Assembly: GCF_034424625.1 (NCBI RefSeq)
Contig: NZ_CP139976.1
Location: 3,472,001 to 3,536,000, forward strand
From: Janthinobacterium lividum
GTDB lineage: Bacteria > Pseudomonadota > Gammaproteobacteria > Burkholderiales > Burkholderiaceae_D
Reading direction: 5' to 3'
Length of the DNA: 64,000 nucleotides
Shown here: positions 27,546 through 35,688 of the stretch, in pieces
Layout of the letters: each line of letters begins with the position of its first letter
Position numbering within the stretch: position 1 is the stretch's first letter
Translations under genes and position numbers: made by a program
The notes under the pieces: generated by a model
Seen by the model: the letters and a program-made list of their open reading frames with translations, nothing else
Told to the model about the DNA's origin: nothing
Databases searched by the model: none

Positions 27546-27924
27546 TGTCCGGAATGTCGCCGGGAGCAGGGCGGGGAAGGGAGGAGCATGCGGGGCAAGG
27601 TCTGGCGGCGCGGTTTCCTGACGCAAATCGGCGTACGGTGCGCGCGACAGGTCCAGCAGCATTTGCGTCAAGGCCACCGTCTGGCGCCGCATCAGACGGC
27701 AGTCCAGCGTGGGGTATGCGAGTGTTGAGACTTCTCATGCAAAATGGGCGGCAAATGCCTGATTTCATTGATATTGCTGGCATTGGAAATACTTGCCACG
27801 GGCAATAACTTACCACCAGGCCAGGCGCTAAGCCCGCGCGCCTCATCAGGCAATGTCTCTTTTTCAAGGGTTCCATGTTCCGCTCCTGAAAGAAAACCTG
27901 TAACTTCCTGCATGGCAGCGTGCC
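27546..27924. other. Intergenic stretch without a supported gene
   Basis: This region between the chitinase control region and the SDR-like gene holds only short, poorly supported open frames. One of 81 codons on the minus strand (27692-27447) has no recognisable domain and no ribosome-binding site I trust. I see no RNA gene here. Confidence 0.5.
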
Positions 27925-28581
27925 ATGACGAAAGCGGAAATAATGAAGAAGATACTGATACTGGGTGCAGGCGGACAGGTGGCGCAGTGGGTCATCCGCG
28001 CCTTGGCGGGCCGTGAAGACATCGCCTTGACGCTGTTGTTGCGCAATCCCGGCAAGCTGTCTACGCCAGTCCCGGCCAACGGCACCGTGCTGGCCGGCGA
28101 CGTGCTGGACCAGGCATTGCTGCGGCAAACGATACCCGGTCACGATCTGGTCTACGCCAATCTGGTGGGCGACGACATGGAAGCCCAGGCCAACAGCATC
28201 ATTGCCGCCATGCGGGCATCCAGTGTCGGGCGCCTGGTTTTCGTCCTGTCGATGGGCATCTACGATGAAGTTCCCGGAAAATTCGGCGCATGGAACAACG
28301 CCAGGCTGGCAGAACACCTGAAACCATTCCGCCGCGCCGCCGACGCCATCGAAGCGTCCGGCCTGGCATACACCATCGTGCGTCCAGCCTGGATGACGGA
28401 CGAAGACGAAGTCGACTACGAACTGACGACGCGCCACGCGCCATTCAAGGGCACCGTGGTATCGCGCAAGAGCGTGGCAGACCTGATCGCCAGCATCATC
28501 GAAGCGCCAGACCTGCACCGGCACGCCAACCTGGGCGTGAACAAACCGAACACGGACGGGGACAAGCCGTATTTCATGTAG
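27925..28581 (+). CDS. NAD(P)-binding Rossmann-fold protein (atypical SDR)
   Basis: This 218-residue protein has the NmrA/YwnB-like nucleotide-binding start (KKILILGAGGQVAQWVIRAL, about residues 8-27) and FVLSMGIYDEVPGKF, YTIVRPAWM, the pattern of atypical SDR5-type proteins (YwnB, NAD(P)H-binding). Catalytic YxxxK is not obvious. ATG 27943 is an alternative start. It is probably a stress-related NAD(P)H-binding protein. It is the last chromosomal gene before the prophage. Confidence 0.85.
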   Translation: MTKAEIMKKILILGAGGQVAQWVIRALAGREDIALTLLLRNPGKLSTPVPANGTVLAGDVLDQALLRQTIPGHDLVYANLVGDDMEAQANSIIAAMRASSVGRLVFVLSMGIYDEVPGKFGAWNNARLAEHLKPFRRAADAIEASGLAYTIVRPAWMTDEDEVDYELTTRHAPFKGTVVSRKSVADLIASIIEAPDLHRHANLGVNKPNTDGDKPYFM

Positions 28582-28691
28582 CTTGTCCAAGCGAAGATAT
28601 CCAGCGACCACGACAGCGGCACGCAGATGGGGGAAATCGCATTTGCGATTGGGGAGTTGGCGAAATGGGGGTTTTCTCAAATCTCTCCATA

Positions 28692-28719
28692 ACTTCGCAT
28701 AATTTATATTATGTAAAAC
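28692..28719 (+). other. Left prophage junction, dif-like attL
   Basis: This 28-bp site has a XerC arm ACTTCGCATAA (28692-28702) that fits the proteobacterial dif consensus RNTKCGCATAA exactly, a 6-bp spacer TTTATA (28703-28708), and a XerD arm TTATGTAAAAC (28709-28719) with two mismatches to TTATGTTAAAT. GC content drops immediately to its right. It fits an attL made of a chromosomal XerC half and a phage XerD half. Confidence 0.8.
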
Positions 28720-28811
28720 GACGTACGCGTAGGGCATCGCTACTGCGGACAATACGGACATGGTTTAAAGGGTTGCTGATGCCTCTTACACTTCAGCCTA
28801 CAACACCGTAA
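28704..28811 (+). other. Orphan 3' end of the phage repressor gene
   Basis: When the prophage ends are joined at the shared TTTATA spacer, the repressor frame that stops at 37276 in the prophage runs on through this segment: the codons after LYYVK encode 30 more residues (RRTRRASLLRTIRTWFKGLL then MPLTLQPTTP) and stop at 28809-28811. A rho-independent terminator follows 26 bp later. The segment has no start of its own. It is antisense to the 3' end of the gene at 28740-29033. Confidence 0.65.
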
Positions 28812-29033
28812 AAAATCCAATATTTCACGCTTTGAGACGCCTGCTAACAACAGGCGTTTTTTTTGGATCGCCACCATCCTATACTGCTGCCTTCGACGCG
28901 CCTGGCCGAACCGGCCACCCCTGAGATTTCTCAAGTACCAGTAATGATTACGTATAGAGTGAAAAATTTCTGCGAGCTCATCCGAGCTGAGACAATCAAA
29001 GGGAAAAAGTTCTAGTTGCATTTGAGCAATCAT
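28740..29033 (-). CDS. Small phage protein with Cys-rich tail (97 aa)
   Basis: The protein has a central basic region (YWYLRNLRGGRFGQARRRQQY, about residues 32-52) and a C-terminal Cys-rich knuckle (RCCRLKCKRHQQPFKPCPYC), which could bind zinc and nucleic acid. A paralogue exists at 40372-40091 with the same YW..RN layout, GV-K helix and Cys pattern, so the gene belongs to the phage family and not to the host. Function is unknown. Its position downstream of the replication gene suggests a role in replication or regulation. Confidence 0.65.
   Translation of the reverse strand: MIAQMQLELFPFDCLSSDELAEIFHSIRNHYWYLRNLRGGRFGQARRRQQYRMVAIQKKRLLLAGVSKREILDFLRCCRLKCKRHQQPFKPCPYCPQ
28837..28864 (+). 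terminator. Rho-independent terminator following the orphan repressor 3' end
   Basis: ACGCCTG-N7-CAGGCGT forms a perfect 7-bp stem followed by eight T residues (28857-28864) on the plus strand. It lies inside the minus-strand gene at 28740-29033, so it has no use for the prophage's own minus-strand transcript. In the circular phage it lies 26 bp after the extended repressor stop codon. Confidence 0.8.
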
Positions 29034-29076
29034 ACCAGAGCAACATTACTCCTCAGGGCGCGAAACGCCACGAAAA

Positions 29077-29295
29077 CTAACGCTGGTCACGTAAAAACGC
29101 ACTCGTAGAATTGCTAGAAATATCAAGCCCGTCGGGGATGTCAATTTTCCCAGCCTCGACCAGCTCATACTGCATTCCTGCATAGCGCTTTGCAGCATCC
29201 TCCGGAGTCATCCGGAAGCGGCTTTTAAGCGGCTTTTTACGAGCGCCCGGAGGTGTATAGAGAACAAAATAAATTGTGCGTGCAGTGCTGGACAT
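29077..29295 (-). CDS. Small basic phage protein, 72 aa
   Basis: This short basic protein begins MSSTARTIYFVLYTPPGARKK, with no membrane span and no recognised domain. ATG 29295 is preceded by GGAGGG; longer in-frame forms overlap the replication gene end. It lies between the replication gene and the Cys-rich protein gene on the same transcript. Its role is unknown. Confidence 0.6.
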   Translation of the reverse strand: MSSTARTIYFVLYTPPGARKKPLKSRFRMTPEDAAKRYAGMQYELVEAGKIDIPDGLDISSNSTSAFLRDQR

Positions 29296-29335
29296 ATGCC
29301 CTCCGAAAATACTGTATGGACATACAGTGTAGCAC

Positions 29336-30235
29336 TCAAAACGGACAATCAGACAAGTCGGGCAACCCGGGCGCCGTCGCCAAGTACACAACGCCAAGAC
29401 CGTTATTGCACCAAGTGACCAAATCGCCCATCTCATGCCCCTCAATCATCCTAAAAGCAGCATGGACGGCGTCAAGCATACAAACGCAGTGCGGCAAGCG
29501 CCAATACTGCACCTCGGGCACCACGATGCCCTTGGATGCGAAATAACGCTTTTTGTTAAGTTCCCGGCACTGCATATCCTTGCCGCAGTACTTGGCAATG
29601 TATGAAGCCAAACGGTGCGCGCCCTTGATCGAGAATCCAAAATCGTTCGGGTTACGCACGTTGACCTGTCCCATATGCTCACCATCCGGCCCCCGGCCGA
29701 GGACGCTTTGCCACACAGACCGCAACAATATGTAGTTTTGCTTGCCACGGACAGCAACATGGAAGTGCAAAGCGCCGCGTTCCTGCTCCTCGATCACCGC
29801 CACGTAGTGAAAATGTTCAACCTTGCTCAACCTACGACGGAACGCCTTGAAATCCCTTAATGCCTGCTCACGATCCACCATGTTTTCACGGTACGTTAGT
29901 GTGACCATGCGATCAGCTGAAATTGCCTTGCAACGCTCACTGACCTTCGACTTAGCGCGACGGCCAGCGTCATCGTCGTTTTCTTCGCGTTTTTCTGACT
30001 CACCACGCTTGGCCTTAACACGAGTCTGTGCAGCCCCTACAAAGTAACGATCCTTAACGACGCTGACAACACACTGCCCATCAGGGAAAACTCGCTTACG
30101 GGCCGTATAGGTGTCTTGCCACGTCCCCCTGGCACCATCGTCTGACCACCAATCCGGTTTAACTGAATCCGCATCTTGTACAGCAGGCGTAAAATCAATT
30201 GACGACAACGCATTTTCATAATCTAATTCGTTCAT
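29336..30235 (-). CDS. Phage replication initiation protein (HUH endonuclease)
   Basis: This 299-residue protein is the gpII-like rolling-circle initiator. It has the HUH metal motif (GALHFHVAVRG, His157 and His159) and a catalytic tyrosine region (RLASYIAKYCGKD, Tyr212/Tyr216). It should nick the plus-strand origin and stay attached to the 5' end. ATG 30235 has AGGAA upstream; the longer in-frame start at 30343 crosses the hairpin region. A truncated paralogue lies at 40815-40414. Confidence 0.9.
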   Translation of the reverse strand: MNELDYENALSSIDFTPAVQDADSVKPDWWSDDGARGTWQDTYTARKRVFPDGQCVVSVVKDRYFVGAAQTRVKAKRGESEKREENDDDAGRRAKSKVSERCKAISADRMVTLTYRENMVDREQALRDFKAFRRRLSKVEHFHYVAVIEEQERGALHFHVAVRGKQNYILLRSVWQSVLGRGPDGEHMGQVNVRNPNDFGFSIKGAHRLASYIAKYCGKDMQCRELNKKRYFASKGIVVPEVQYWRLPHCVCMLDAVHAAFRMIEGHEMGDLVTWCNNGLGVVYLATAPGLPDLSDCPF

Positions 30236-30338
30236 TGGTATTCCTATGTCGGTAGGTCTATCAAGGGCCTCGGACAGTTGCAAGCTGTTCGGGGCCTTTT
30301 CTTTTGTGCTTCGAAAATCCTTACTTCTTCCTATGGCA

Positions 30339-30450
30339 AACACAGGGTTTTAGTTGTCTGTGTTCTTAAGTGTCCCTAATACAAGTTTAGCGGCGCTCCG
30401 CGCCGCTACCCGCGCTGCGCACAGGTAGCGTCACGTAGCTTTCCGCTACC
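30339..30450. other. Candidate phage replication origin with three hairpins
   Basis: Three consecutive inverted repeats lie just upstream of the replication gene: AACACAG/CTGTGTT (30339-30345 and 30358-30364), a perfect 9-bp stem TAGCGGCGC/GCGCCGCTA with a 3-base loop (30388-30408), and GGTAGCG/CGCTACC (30424-30430 and 30444-30450). Clustered hairpins in the gap before the initiator gene are typical of filamentous-phage origins and packaging signals. A fourth, T-followed hairpin lies at about 30259-30297. The nick site is not identified. Confidence 0.5.
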
Positions 30451-30715
30451 GCTTACGCAACAACTGCTGACGCAACAATTTCTCTATTACCTGATCCGGC
30501 GTCACATCCTTAAAGCGGATATACGCTTTCAAACCTATAAGCACCTGCGCATCAATATGCACAGTTAAAAATGCCTTACCATCGTCACGCAAGCGCTCCC
30601 TACGCTCTTTTTGCCGTTGCGCACTAGACTTTGCCGCGCCAGTCACCGGACGTCCCCTGCCGCGTTTAATCGGGCCGAGTAGATCAATCGTCTTGTCATC
30701 CTCAAGCTGTTTCAT
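30446..30715 (-). CDS. Small basic protein, probable ribbon-helix-helix regulator
   Basis: This 89-residue protein has an AT-hook-like KRGRGRPVTG (about residues 17-26), a basic helix (SAQRQKERRERLRDDG), then a strand-helix-helix pattern (AFLTVHIDAQVLIGLKAYIRFKDVTPDQVIEKLLRQQLL) like ribbon-helix-helix DNA-binding proteins. ATG 30715 is chosen. It lies directly upstream of the replication gene and next to the hairpins, so it may control replication-gene expression or bind the origin. The 237-bp gap to the secretin gene shows no other gene. Confidence 0.65.
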   Translation of the reverse strand: MKQLEDDKTIDLLGPIKRGRGRPVTGAAKSSAQRQKERRERLRDDGKAFLTVHIDAQVLIGLKAYIRFKDVTPDQVIEKLLRQQLLRKR

Positions 30716-30952
30716 ATGCAAACTTTCAAAACGGTTTTTCAGAGTGGGCCGTACTGGCCAACGTGCAGCGACAAGGCACTAAACAAGGCGCCGGACTACC
30801 CGCTAAAACTTTGAAGTCGTGTCGCTCCTCGCTCCGATGCGCACGGGCCATCTGATGCCATTACTTCAAAATCAACCGCCGACTTCGATCAGCCCTCAAA
30901 GATTTTGCCCTTCGGGCCGCTTGTGCCGTCACCCCGGAATTAGCGTGACAAG

Positions 30953-32281
30953 TCACCGTTTTTCTGAGGCACGCGGAACTTGCGCACTCAAAATCAGCAC
31001 CAAATCGGTATGCAGCTTTGTCCCCGATCGAGCAGCCCAAGATGACGGCAGAAACGAGAAGCCAGAGGAGCTATCGACGGTTTGCGCATCGTTCAGACCA
31101 CCGATCAACAGCACCTCACCATCGTTCACCGTGACGGCTGTTTTGACCTGGCGCTTGATCAGCGTGGGCGACCCCGTCACGCCGCTGGCCGTAGGCTTGA
31201 AACTTGAAATTTGCCCATCAATGGCGAGATTGATTTTCCCGCTACCGAGTATCTTGGGCAGCACGTCGACGATAACGCCGGATGGCCGATAGACGATGTT
31301 TTGCACGCTGTTGCCGGAATTGTCTTTGCCCGTGCTGGCAATCGTCGGCGTCTCATCGCCCACCGTCAGCACCATTTTTTGATAGTCGTCACCCACGATG
31401 CGGCTGTTCGATACTTGTTTGAAACGGCCATCCGTGTTCAACGCGTCAATCACCAACTGAAAATTTGTTCCTCGCAAGCTGATCGCGGACGCCGAATTGA
31501 CACTGCCCAGCGACGCGCCGAACTTCGCACCAAGCACGCTGGCCATGATGGAAATGCCGCGGCCCGAGCTGGCGTTATCCGTGACCTCGACCCACGACGC
31601 CGACACATCAACCATACGCGGCAACTGATCGAGCGCACCGAGCAAGATGCGCATCTTGTTTAACTCCGACGCGCTGCCGGTCAGCACAAGTTGATTGCCA
31701 GCCGCCACAGCACTACGCACCCCAAACGCAGCCGTTATAACCTGCACCAAGAAATCAACCGAACGGCCAGCCGGCGCATATACCTCGGACTCATCATCAC
31801 GGCGCCGGCCGGAGGAACTACCAGCAATGCCGCTGGCATACCCACCGTCAAAATACCCCTCCCCTTCGCCTGATTTGAGCCTGTTCAAAGGCGCAAACAA
31901 GGCCGCAGAAGATGACGACGCGCTTTGTGTTGCGACCTCAGGCGGAAGCGACACAACCGGAGCTTGTGCAGACCGCGAAGACTGTGCAGCACGCAGGTAA
32001 TACACCCCTTCACGCAACTCGGACGCGATACCCTGATCAGCAAGCACACCCTCAATAAAAACTGGCAATTGTTGCGGCGTAAGCGACCGCACCGAAACCG
32101 AAATCTTGCGATCTAAGGCCAGCGCATCCGGCGCGATAACGTAATCTCGATCAAGAAGATTTTTATACGTTGCTTGCGCAAATGCCACAAGCGGAGCAGA
32201 GGACAAATTGATCGTGACAGGCTGGTTATTGGCCATCGCCATGCAGGGCATCAGCATCAGGTACAGGATCCATTTTTTCAT
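30953..32281 (-). CDS. Phage secretin (pIV-like outer-membrane channel)
   Basis: This 442-residue protein has a signal peptide (about 1-18), N-terminal N0/STN-like and N1 domains, and a C-terminal secretin domain with VEVTDNASSGRGISIMASVLGAKFGAS, ALNTDGRFKQVSNSRIVG and VNDGEVLLIGGLNDAQT, the standard secretin blocks. It makes the outer-membrane pore through which new virions leave. Its ATG overlaps the Zot stop codon by 4 bp (ATGA), so the two are translationally coupled. Confidence 0.9.
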   Translation of the reverse strand: MKKWILYLMLMPCMAMANNQPVTINLSSAPLVAFAQATYKNLLDRDYVIAPDALALDRKISVSVRSLTPQQLPVFIEGVLADQGIASELREGVYYLRAAQSSRSAQAPVVSLPPEVATQSASSSSAALFAPLNRLKSGEGEGYFDGGYASGIAGSSSGRRRDDESEVYAPAGRSVDFLVQVITAAFGVRSAVAAGNQLVLTGSASELNKMRILLGALDQLPRMVDVSASWVEVTDNASSGRGISIMASVLGAKFGASLGSVNSASAISLRGTNFQLVIDALNTDGRFKQVSNSRIVGDDYQKMVLTVGDETPTIASTGKDNSGNSVQNIVYRPSGVIVDVLPKILGSGKINLAIDGQISSFKPTASGVTGSPTLIKRQVKTAVTVNDGEVLLIGGLNDAQTVDSSSGFSFLPSSWAARSGTKLHTDLVLILSAQVPRASEKR

Positions 32282-33423
32282 GCGGCACCTCGTACCCATA
32301 AGCCCGGCTCGATCTGCGCTATCCAGCCACCATCTACAAAGCGGAAGCGCAACGCCTGTATCACACGCCCATCGGACAGACTGACCATGTACTTATGGCC
32401 CTGATTCATGTAGCCGACACCCGTGATCGTATTGGAATAGACAAACTCCTCATTTTTCTGGATAACATCATGCGCAAAAAATGAGCCTCCAAAGTGATAA
32501 CCAAAAACACCAAGAGCGACGCCCAAGAGCAGCGAACAGAATAGAAATTTAGACATATGTTTGTGTGGTGGCTTAGGAGGCAGCGCCCTTGGGCGCAACA
32601 GAGACAAGGCGGCAGGCGTAGCCTGCAATGGCCCGATGAAATCGGGAGGAACACCCACAGAAGCAGATAAGTGCCATGCCGACAGCAAGGAATGCGCGCC
32701 ATGGGGGTAGCTATCAGAAAAGACTTGCGTGGTGTTATAGGCATTGTTCAAGTCATCGCCCCGGAAGTACCAGCGATCCGCCACCAGCGCATCAGGAGAA
32801 GCGCCCAAGCGCACGACACCAATATGCAAGCGGGGCATACTGCCCGTCGATGCGCCAGCCGTCATAAATGCAATGGCGGGGCTCAAAAGCGGCACCTTCA
32901 TGCGATCAAGACGATTCAAGCGCACCACATACTCAAGCAGCGATTCGCGCAACTGTTTGTCGACCTGGCTAATGTTCTGCATGATGAAAAAAATGTCCCA
33001 TCCATACTTGCGCGCATGGATGGCCCATTCCAACATTTCCGCCCTGCCCTTGTCTTGAAAATTACGTGTGTTTAACCACGACCCGCATTCATCGAGAATG
33101 AGCGCACCATTGTGGTGCTCATCAAACCCAGGCAGCAACTTAGGCGACGGCGCTATGGCCGTGATGCCAGCGCGGCCATACTGCAAAATGGGTTCGAACT
33201 GGATAAACCGGTTGCCGCTACCGACCATGTACAGATCGACCGCTGACGGCTTGTCTGGCACGCGTATGACCACGCTTTTATCCGTGGATGGCATCAGGTA
33301 CTCAAGAAAAACGTCACAATTCGTCGCCACCCTCTTACCGTCCCGCAAGTAACGTCTGATCTGATCAATTGCCGCTTTGCCCTTGCCGCTACCGAGCTTG
33401 CCTGTAATTGCGTAAACTGCCAT
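32278..33423 (-). CDS. zot: Zot family assembly ATPase (pI-like)
   Basis: This 381-residue protein has a Walker A motif at residues 8-16 (GKLGSGKGK), Walker B LILDE (108-112), and one membrane helix around 287-311 (FLFCSLLLGVALGVFGYHF) followed by a periplasmic tail. This is the Zot/pI design: an inner-membrane ATPase that drives filamentous virion assembly and contacts the secretin. The start ATG at 33423 is clear. Confidence 0.93.
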   Translation of the reverse strand: MAVYAITGKLGSGKGKAAIDQIRRYLRDGKRVATNCDVFLEYLMPSTDKSVVIRVPDKPSAVDLYMVGSGNRFIQFEPILQYGRAGITAIAPSPKLLPGFDEHHNGALILDECGSWLNTRNFQDKGRAEMLEWAIHARKYGWDIFFIMQNISQVDKQLRESLLEYVVRLNRLDRMKVPLLSPAIAFMTAGASTGSMPRLHIGVVRLGASPDALVADRWYFRGDDLNNAYNTTQVFSDSYPHGAHSLLSAWHLSASVGVPPDFIGPLQATPAALSLLRPRALPPKPPHKHMSKFLFCSLLLGVALGVFGYHFGGSFFAHDVIQKNEEFVYSNTITGVGYMNQGHKYMVSLSDGRVIQALRFRFVDGGWIAQIEPGLWVRGAA

Positions 33424-33432
33424 ATCAACCGC

Positions 33433-33768
33433 CTACTTAGTCACAAGGTTAATACCTTTTTTATTAATCACATATATTTGGCAAGCAAGCCACACCGATG
33501 CATAACAAGAAGCTGCCGCCATCGTCGTTCCATTAAAGGCTATGCCAAGGCCGACAGCAAAATTAGGATGCGTAGACGACATTCCAGAAATACCCTGTGC
33601 GCAGACACCACGAGCACAAGATAAACCCGTCGCCAATAAAGTACCCGCCAACCCCATAAATATCAACACAGCGGAAAGGCGGAAAGCTTTTTCGGCGACC
33701 ATGAATCTACCAAAGAAACTAATAAGGAAAGTGATAATAGATACTAATAAGTTTGCAAGAATTGGCAT
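33433..33768 (-). CDS. Minor coat protein, pVI-like (DUF5455-type)
   Basis: This 111-residue hydrophobic protein has two or three membrane segments (LVSIITFLISFFG; LSAVLIFMGLAGTLLATGL; and ASCYASVWLACQIYVI). Position between the adsorption protein and Zot is that of gene VI in filamentous phages, and it resembles DUF5455 proteins of Xanthomonas and Vibrio phages. It probably caps the virion end together with the pIII-like protein. Confidence 0.75.
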   Translation of the reverse strand: MPILANLLVSIITFLISFFGRFMVAEKAFRLSAVLIFMGLAGTLLATGLSCARGVCAQGISGMSSTHPNFAVGLGIAFNGTTMAAASCYASVWLACQIYVINKKGINLVTK

Positions 33769-33770
33769 GA

Positions 33771-35141
33771 TTAGGCCTTATAAGCTGAAGTAATTTGCTG
33801 AATAGAACCGATAAGAGCAAAAAAACATATAACTCCCGAAATGAACCTTGCAAATATTTGGACATAGTTACAAATATTCAATTCAATTGAATTACCTGTT
33901 ATCGGATTTGGCACACTTGGGTTCGTACAAGCAGCAGTATTAATATTCGGAAACCAATCACCAGCGCCCAACTTTTCCCTTGCAAGCTGGCCTATTTGAT
34001 CGAGTCCGCTTTTATTCTGATCATCGAAAGTTTCAAGCCAACCATTACCTAATTTGCCGTCCAACTCCGGCGTACCGGTCTCATCAATTCGACAAGGTGC
34101 CTGACCAGGAGCGCCACAGGGCTGTTTTACAGGCCCGGTATCTGTTCCTGTTCCTGTTCCGGTGCCCGTTCCGGTGCCTGTGCCTGTTCCTGTGCCTGTG
34201 CCCGTTCCTGTACCTGTGCCCGTTCCTGTACCTGTGCCCGTTCCTGTACCGGTGCCCGTGCCCGTTCCTGTACCGGTGCCCGTTCCTGTTCCTGTGCCCG
34301 TTCCTGTGCCCGTTCCTGTTCCGGTGCCCGTCCCTGTTCCTGTACCGGTTCCTGTGCCGGTTCCTGTGCCGGTTCCTGTGCCGGTTCCTGTGCCCGTTCC
34401 TGTACCGGTGCCCGTGCCCGTTCCTGTACCGGTGCCCGTTCCTGTGCCGGTTCCTGTTCCGGTGCCGGTACCCGTTCCCGGATTATTCGGATCAGGCGTC
34501 GTTGTTCCAGTACCGCTACCGTCACCTGGCCCCACAGAACCATTAAACGGGGGTACATCAGTAGGATCAGCCCAAATAGAGCATTTTTGCCCCGTTTCTT
34601 CCATTGCCAAATTGCAACTAACCAATGCCAAGTTTGGAGCTACAGTACGAGAATCATTACAAGCTGAAACCGACGAAGTGCGCGCTACACAACCCTCAAT
34701 ACAAACTTTATAATTTTTTGCATCAGCATCGGCCATAATTGCTTGCTTTAGTACCGGTGGCGCAATTTGCCAATAAGCAGTCGCCACCTTGTATGAGCCA
34801 AGCGCATCACCATCAAAACACTTAACCCGCTGGCATCGCTGGCCTATCGGCTTAGAAGAATCAGATTCAAAACGAGGACGATCACAATCCTCGCGAAGCG
34901 TGCCTTTCATCTCCTGTTTACCTTCGGAGTTCTTAATAGTATAAGCATCGCCAGAGTCAGGCCCCTCGCAAGTAAACCCATAATCACGAGAGTAAGCAGC
35001 GTTTACAGCGACCAAAATACCAGCACAATTAGGCGTTAGAACAGGAGTAGCAACACTGGAAAAATAGATTTTTCCACCCCCGGCATATGCTGGAATAACA
35101 CTCACAAATACCAGAACAATAAAAGCAAAAATAAAACGCAT
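33771..35141 (-). CDS. Adsorption protein, pIII/TspB-like
   Basis: This 456-residue protein has a signal peptide (about 1-20), a Cys-rich N-terminal half (about residues 35-200), a very long Gly-Thr tract (about 218-333), a short [17 protein letters not shown] segment typical of TspB/MDA-phage proteins, and a C-terminal membrane anchor ([22 protein letters not shown]). This is the layout of the filamentous-phage receptor-binding pIII protein. The Gly-Thr tract acts as a flexible hinge, as Gly-rich linkers do in M13 pIII. Cys pairs suggest disulfides. Confidence 0.85.
   Translation of the reverse strand: MRFIFAFIVLVFVSVIPAYAGGGKIYFSSVATPVLTPNCAGILVAVNAAYSRDYGFTCEGPDSGDAYTIKNSEGKQEMKGTLREDCDRPRFESDSSKPIGQRCQRVKCFDGDALGSYKVATAYWQIAPPVLKQAIMADADAKNYKVCIEGCVARTSSVSACNDSRTVAPNLALVSCNLAMEETGQKCSIWADPTDVPPFNGSVGPGDGSGTGTTTPDPNNPGTGTGTGTGTGTGTGTGTGTGTGTGTGTGTGTGTGTGTGTGTGTGTGTGTGTGTGTGTGTGTGTGTGTGTGTGTGTGTGTGTGTGTGTGTGTGTGTGTGTGTGTGTGTGTGTDTGPVKQPCGAPGQAPCRIDETGTPELDGKLGNGWLETFDDQNKSGLDQIGQLAREKLGAGDWFPNINTAACTNPSVPNPITGNSIELNICNYVQIFARFISGVICFFALIGSIQQITSAYKA
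34141..34488 (-). repeat. Imperfect hexamer repeat encoding a Gly-Thr linker
   Basis: About 58 hexamers of type GGNACN (minus strand) encode an almost uninterrupted run of Gly-Thr dipeptides in the adsorption protein. Third bases vary between A, C, G and T, which limits slipped-strand errors. On the plus strand it reads as Pro-Val, an artefact. Confidence 0.9.
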
Positions 35142-35152
35142 AATGGCCCCTC

Positions 35153-35177
35153 AAAAAAAAAGGCGACCGAAGTCGCC
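35153..35177 (-). terminator. Rho-independent terminator after the major coat gene
   Basis: On the minus strand a perfect 6-bp stem GGCGAC/GTCGCC with a TTCG loop (35177-35162) is followed by nine T residues (35161-35153). It lies 18 bp after the coat-protein stop codon. Many filamentous phages have such a terminator so that coat protein is made in excess over the downstream minor proteins. Confidence 0.92.
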
Positions 35178-35195
35178 CGTACCACAGAGCCAGAC

Positions 35196-35411
35196 TTAGC
35201 CAGCCTTCGAGAATGCCTTTTTCATCATCTTGATACCCCAGAAACCACCGGCGACCAAGACGGCAACCGCGAACGCTGCCGAGATGTAGGTAGTGGCCGT
35301 GGCGGACAATGCCGTGATCGCGGCAACACCTTGATCGTCAGCAGCCGACGCACCAGCCGAAACAGCCACAGCACCTACCAGAGCCAAACCACGCAGAATA
35401 TTTTTTTTCAT
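35196..35411 (-). CDS. Major coat protein (pVIII-like)
   Basis: This 71-residue precursor has a signal peptide (residues 1-23, ending AGASA) and a mature part of about 48 residues: an acidic start (ADDQGVAAI), a membrane helix (YISAAFAVAVLVAGGFWGIKMM) and a basic C-terminus (KKAFSKAG). This is exactly the pVIII design. ATG 35411 gives the signal; upstream in-frame extension is shadow. The terminator follows. Confidence 0.92.
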   Translation of the reverse strand: MKKNILRGLALVGAVAVSAGASAADDQGVAAITALSATATTYISAAFAVAVLVAGGFWGIKMMKKAFSKAG

Positions 35412-35473
35412 GTTCAAGTCCTTAAAATTTGGCCTACGAGTACGATTGACGACGGCCACGCGCCAAAAGAGAG

Positions 35474-35581
35474 CTAATCCAAAATTTCGATAGAGCGCCG
35501 GATAATTCGCTGTATCGAGCCAGCGGCATACCCAATACCAAACGCACCCAAGGCATAGCCAACGACAGCGGCGATAGTCAT
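35474..35581 (-). CDS. Small membrane protein, pVII/pIX-like (35 aa)
   Basis: This short frame encodes MTIAAVVGYALGAFGIGYAA, then a basic tail (GSIQRIIRRSIEILD). One hydrophobic segment followed by a basic end fits the small pVII/pIX proteins at a virion tip. Its ATG overlaps the previous gene's stop by one base (TAATG), which suggests coupled translation. Confidence 0.7.
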   Translation of the reverse strand: MTIAAVVGYALGAFGIGYAAGSIQRIIRRSIEILD

Positions 35582-35688
35582 TATTTGTGCTCCATAAAAC
35601 GGGCAATAACGTACTTGGCCAGATACACGCCGCAGACAAACAGGCCAGCCAAAAACAGAACGGGCCAGAGATTTTTAAGCAGCATCAT
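35581..35688 (-). CDS. Small membrane protein, pVII/pIX-like (35 aa)
   Basis: The frame encodes MMLLKNLWPVLFLAGLFVCG and continues VYLAKYVIARFMEHK. There is one membrane span and a basic tail. It starts with ATGATG overlapping the TGA of the upstream gene, and its TAA overlaps the next ATG. Size, position and layout match filamentous-phage gene VII/IX products. Confidence 0.7.
   Translation of the reverse strand: MMLLKNLWPVLFLAGLFVCGVYLAKYVIARFMEHK

Noticed and set aside
27447..27692. 81-codon open frame on the minus strand
   Set aside because: No ribosome-binding site or recognisable domain; overlaps the operator-like cluster.
27121..28761. 546-codon open frame on the minus strand
   Set aside because: It covers the chitinase promoter and the antisense of the SDR-like gene; no domain.
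34162..34713. Pro-Val repeat open frame on the plus strand
   Set aside because: It is the antisense of the Gly-Thr tract of the adsorption protein.
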